Source: Candidatus Collierbacteria bacterium CG_4_9_14_3_um_filter_43_16
Lineage (GTDB): Bacteria; Patescibacteriota; Microgenomatia; UBA1400; MFAQ01
DNA: 21,881 bases
Direction of reading: 5' to 3'
Assembly (NCBI GenBank): GCA_002789895.1
Contig: PFUC01000019.1
Location: 16,229 to 38,109 of the forward strand
Shown: one piece after another, positions 21,048 through 21,881 of the stretch
How the letters are laid out: the number at the start of each line of letters is the position of its first letter
Position numbering within the stretch: the first letter of the stretch is position 1
Program-made: the position numbers and the translations under genes
Notes under the pieces: generated by a model
The model's input: only the letters and a program-made list of their open reading frames with translations
The model's database searches: none
Told to the model about the DNA's origin: nothing

Positions 21048-21881
21048 CTATTTCTTTTTGAATAAGCCACGCACTACGAAATATAGAGGAATAAACAGTA
21101 GAAGCCATAAGTAGTTCTTATTACCGTTATCACTTTCACTCGTGTCGGCTAATACTTGACCGGTGGGGGTAAAACTGGGAGTAGCAGATATTTGAGCAAC
21201 AAGGGCAGTTTGATCTGTTTCTTCGGTGGTGGTTCCTAAGACACCCGGCTCAAAACCTGCTGGGGGCTCGGCTACAAAACCACCGGAGGGGGATGAGGAG
21301 AGTTCGTTGGAAAAGTCTCCAGGTGCACAACCATTACCGGCACGAACCCGGAAATAATAAGTGGTTCCTCCGGATAGTCCATTGATAGTGTAGCTTGTAG
21401 TACCGGCAGGACCGACATTGGGGTTGCCGTACTGCTGTGAACCGGACTTAGTACCATAAGTGACGAGATAATAGGTTGTAGGAGCGGAAGCTGTAGACCA
21501 GGTAAGAGTGACAGAGTTAATACCGGCGAAGGTGGACAACAATATTGGAGCAGATCCTGGTTTGGTATCGTTACAGACAGGGGATTTACCGGCACGCCCA
21601 TCCGAAAGACCATCGCCTCCGCCACTACTACTGTTGTTATCGTTTGTTGTTTGGGTATAACTGGCAAATTTGGTAAAGTGTTTGGTCCAAATAACTAAAT
21701 CTGATCCTACATCAATCTTGCATTCTCCATCAGCAACTAATGCATCTCCCGCCTCTTGAGTATCGGCAGTACAAATACTGGTAATTTCTGTAAAGTCTGT
21801 TCCCGGTCTGGAATAGCCCGCCCTTTTGCCGGCTTGTCCCGGAAGTAAAATTCTTACCGCGTTATCAAAAGATAGTTTGTC
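21048..21881 (-). CDS. Surface protein with fibronectin type III domain and C-terminal anchor, N-terminus beyond window
   Basis: The frame is open to the window end, giving the last 277 residues. The first part (AVRILLPGQAGKRAGYSR, then GECKIDVGSDLVIWTKHFT) resembles repeated beta-domains of adhesin-like surface proteins. A glycine/serine-rich linker follows, then a fibronectin type III domain (about residues 109-196: SAPILLSTFAGINSVTLTW, TTSYTINGLSGGTTYYFRV). After that come a Thr/Ser/Pro-rich stalk and a C-terminal helix with basic tail (LWLLLFIPLYFVVRGLFKKK). This C-terminal hydrophobic plus KKK end acts as a membrane anchor; no LPXTG was seen. An internal TTG at 21542 is not a start, since the domain continues upstream. 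Probably a cell-surface binding protein. Confidence 0.85.
   Translation of the reverse strand, partial: DKLSFDNAVRILLPGQAGKRAGYSRPGTDFTEITSICTADTQEAGDALVADGECKIDVGSDLVIWTKHFTKFASYTQTTNDNNSSSGGGDGLSDGRAGKSPVCNDTKPGSAPILLSTFAGINSVTLTWSTASAPTTYYLVTYGTKSGSQQYGNPNVGPAGTTSYTINGLSGGTTYYFRVRAGNGCAPGDFSNELSSSPSGGFVAEPPAGFEPGVLGTTTEETDQTALVAQISATPSFTPTGQVLADTSESDNGNKNYLWLLLFIPLYFVVRGLFKKK

Noticed and set aside
21048..21542. Surface protein starting at an internal TTG
   Set aside because: The same frame is open to the window end, and the upstream residues belong to the fibronectin domain and another surface-type domain.
1..21881. Recoded UGA as in Gracilibacteria or Absconditabacteria
   Set aside because: TGA ends the gene at 10557-12053 right at an ATGA overlap with orn, and no conserved domain is interrupted by TGA, so the standard bacterial code fits.

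Overview
The window reads as part of a small-genome, ultra-compact bacterium, most likely a Patescibacteria/CPR lineage of the Microgenomates type. This assignment is inferred from gene style. Many small membrane-anchored proteins, PTPS-related and PMT-type membrane glycosyltransferases and SurA-like fragments are packed with overlaps or gaps of a few bases. Shine-Dalgarno sites are sparse, and TAA, TAG and TGA all act as stops (TGA ends the gene at 10557-12053, so UGA is not recoded). No rRNA, tRNA, CRISPR array or transposase gene was seen, and no gene-free stretch exceeds 300 bases.

Region 1 (1-13948) is a surface-glycan cluster, almost all on the minus strand. It holds cytoplasmic family 2 glycosyltransferases (355-1272, 9206-9967, 12097-12807), a Wzx-type flippase (4496-5974), and five large multi-pass proteins of GT-C or GT-C-like type (1276-4503, 5952-7685, 7717-9219, 10557-12053, 12833-13948). 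The layout fits a pathway in which GT2 enzymes charge a polyprenyl phosphate with sugar, the lipid-linked sugar is flipped, and GT-C enzymes use it outside the membrane. No nucleotide-sugar synthesis gene is present. An oligoribonuclease (10015-10560) is embedded and translationally coupled to one GT-C gene.

Region 2 (13949-14413) is a small island. A 97-residue GIY-YIG nuclease gene is flanked by inverted copies of a palindromic repeat, and the outer copy is duplicated exactly in tandem. Related GTCAT...ATCC palindromes occur at 9977, 12059 and, in frame inside a membrane protein gene, at 2931. This is the best candidate here for an undescribed mobile system.

Region 3 (14416-17217) has a hypothetical gene, a GT2-GtrA fusion, a small His/Cys-tailed protein that looks like a CDGSH relic, trmD on the plus strand, and a small unknown gene.

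Region 4 (17221-21881) is a minus-strand run of envelope genes: an anchored SagB-like nitroreductase, a SurA-like foldase without the parvulin domain, an anchored small protein, a secreted helical protein, a small membrane protein, a CAP-domain protein, and the end of a fibronectin-type-III surface protein.

Several genes have a TATAAT-like box ending only 6-8 bases before the start codon, which suggests leaderless transcription. One perfect palindrome, AGTATATACT, would serve two divergent genes at once.
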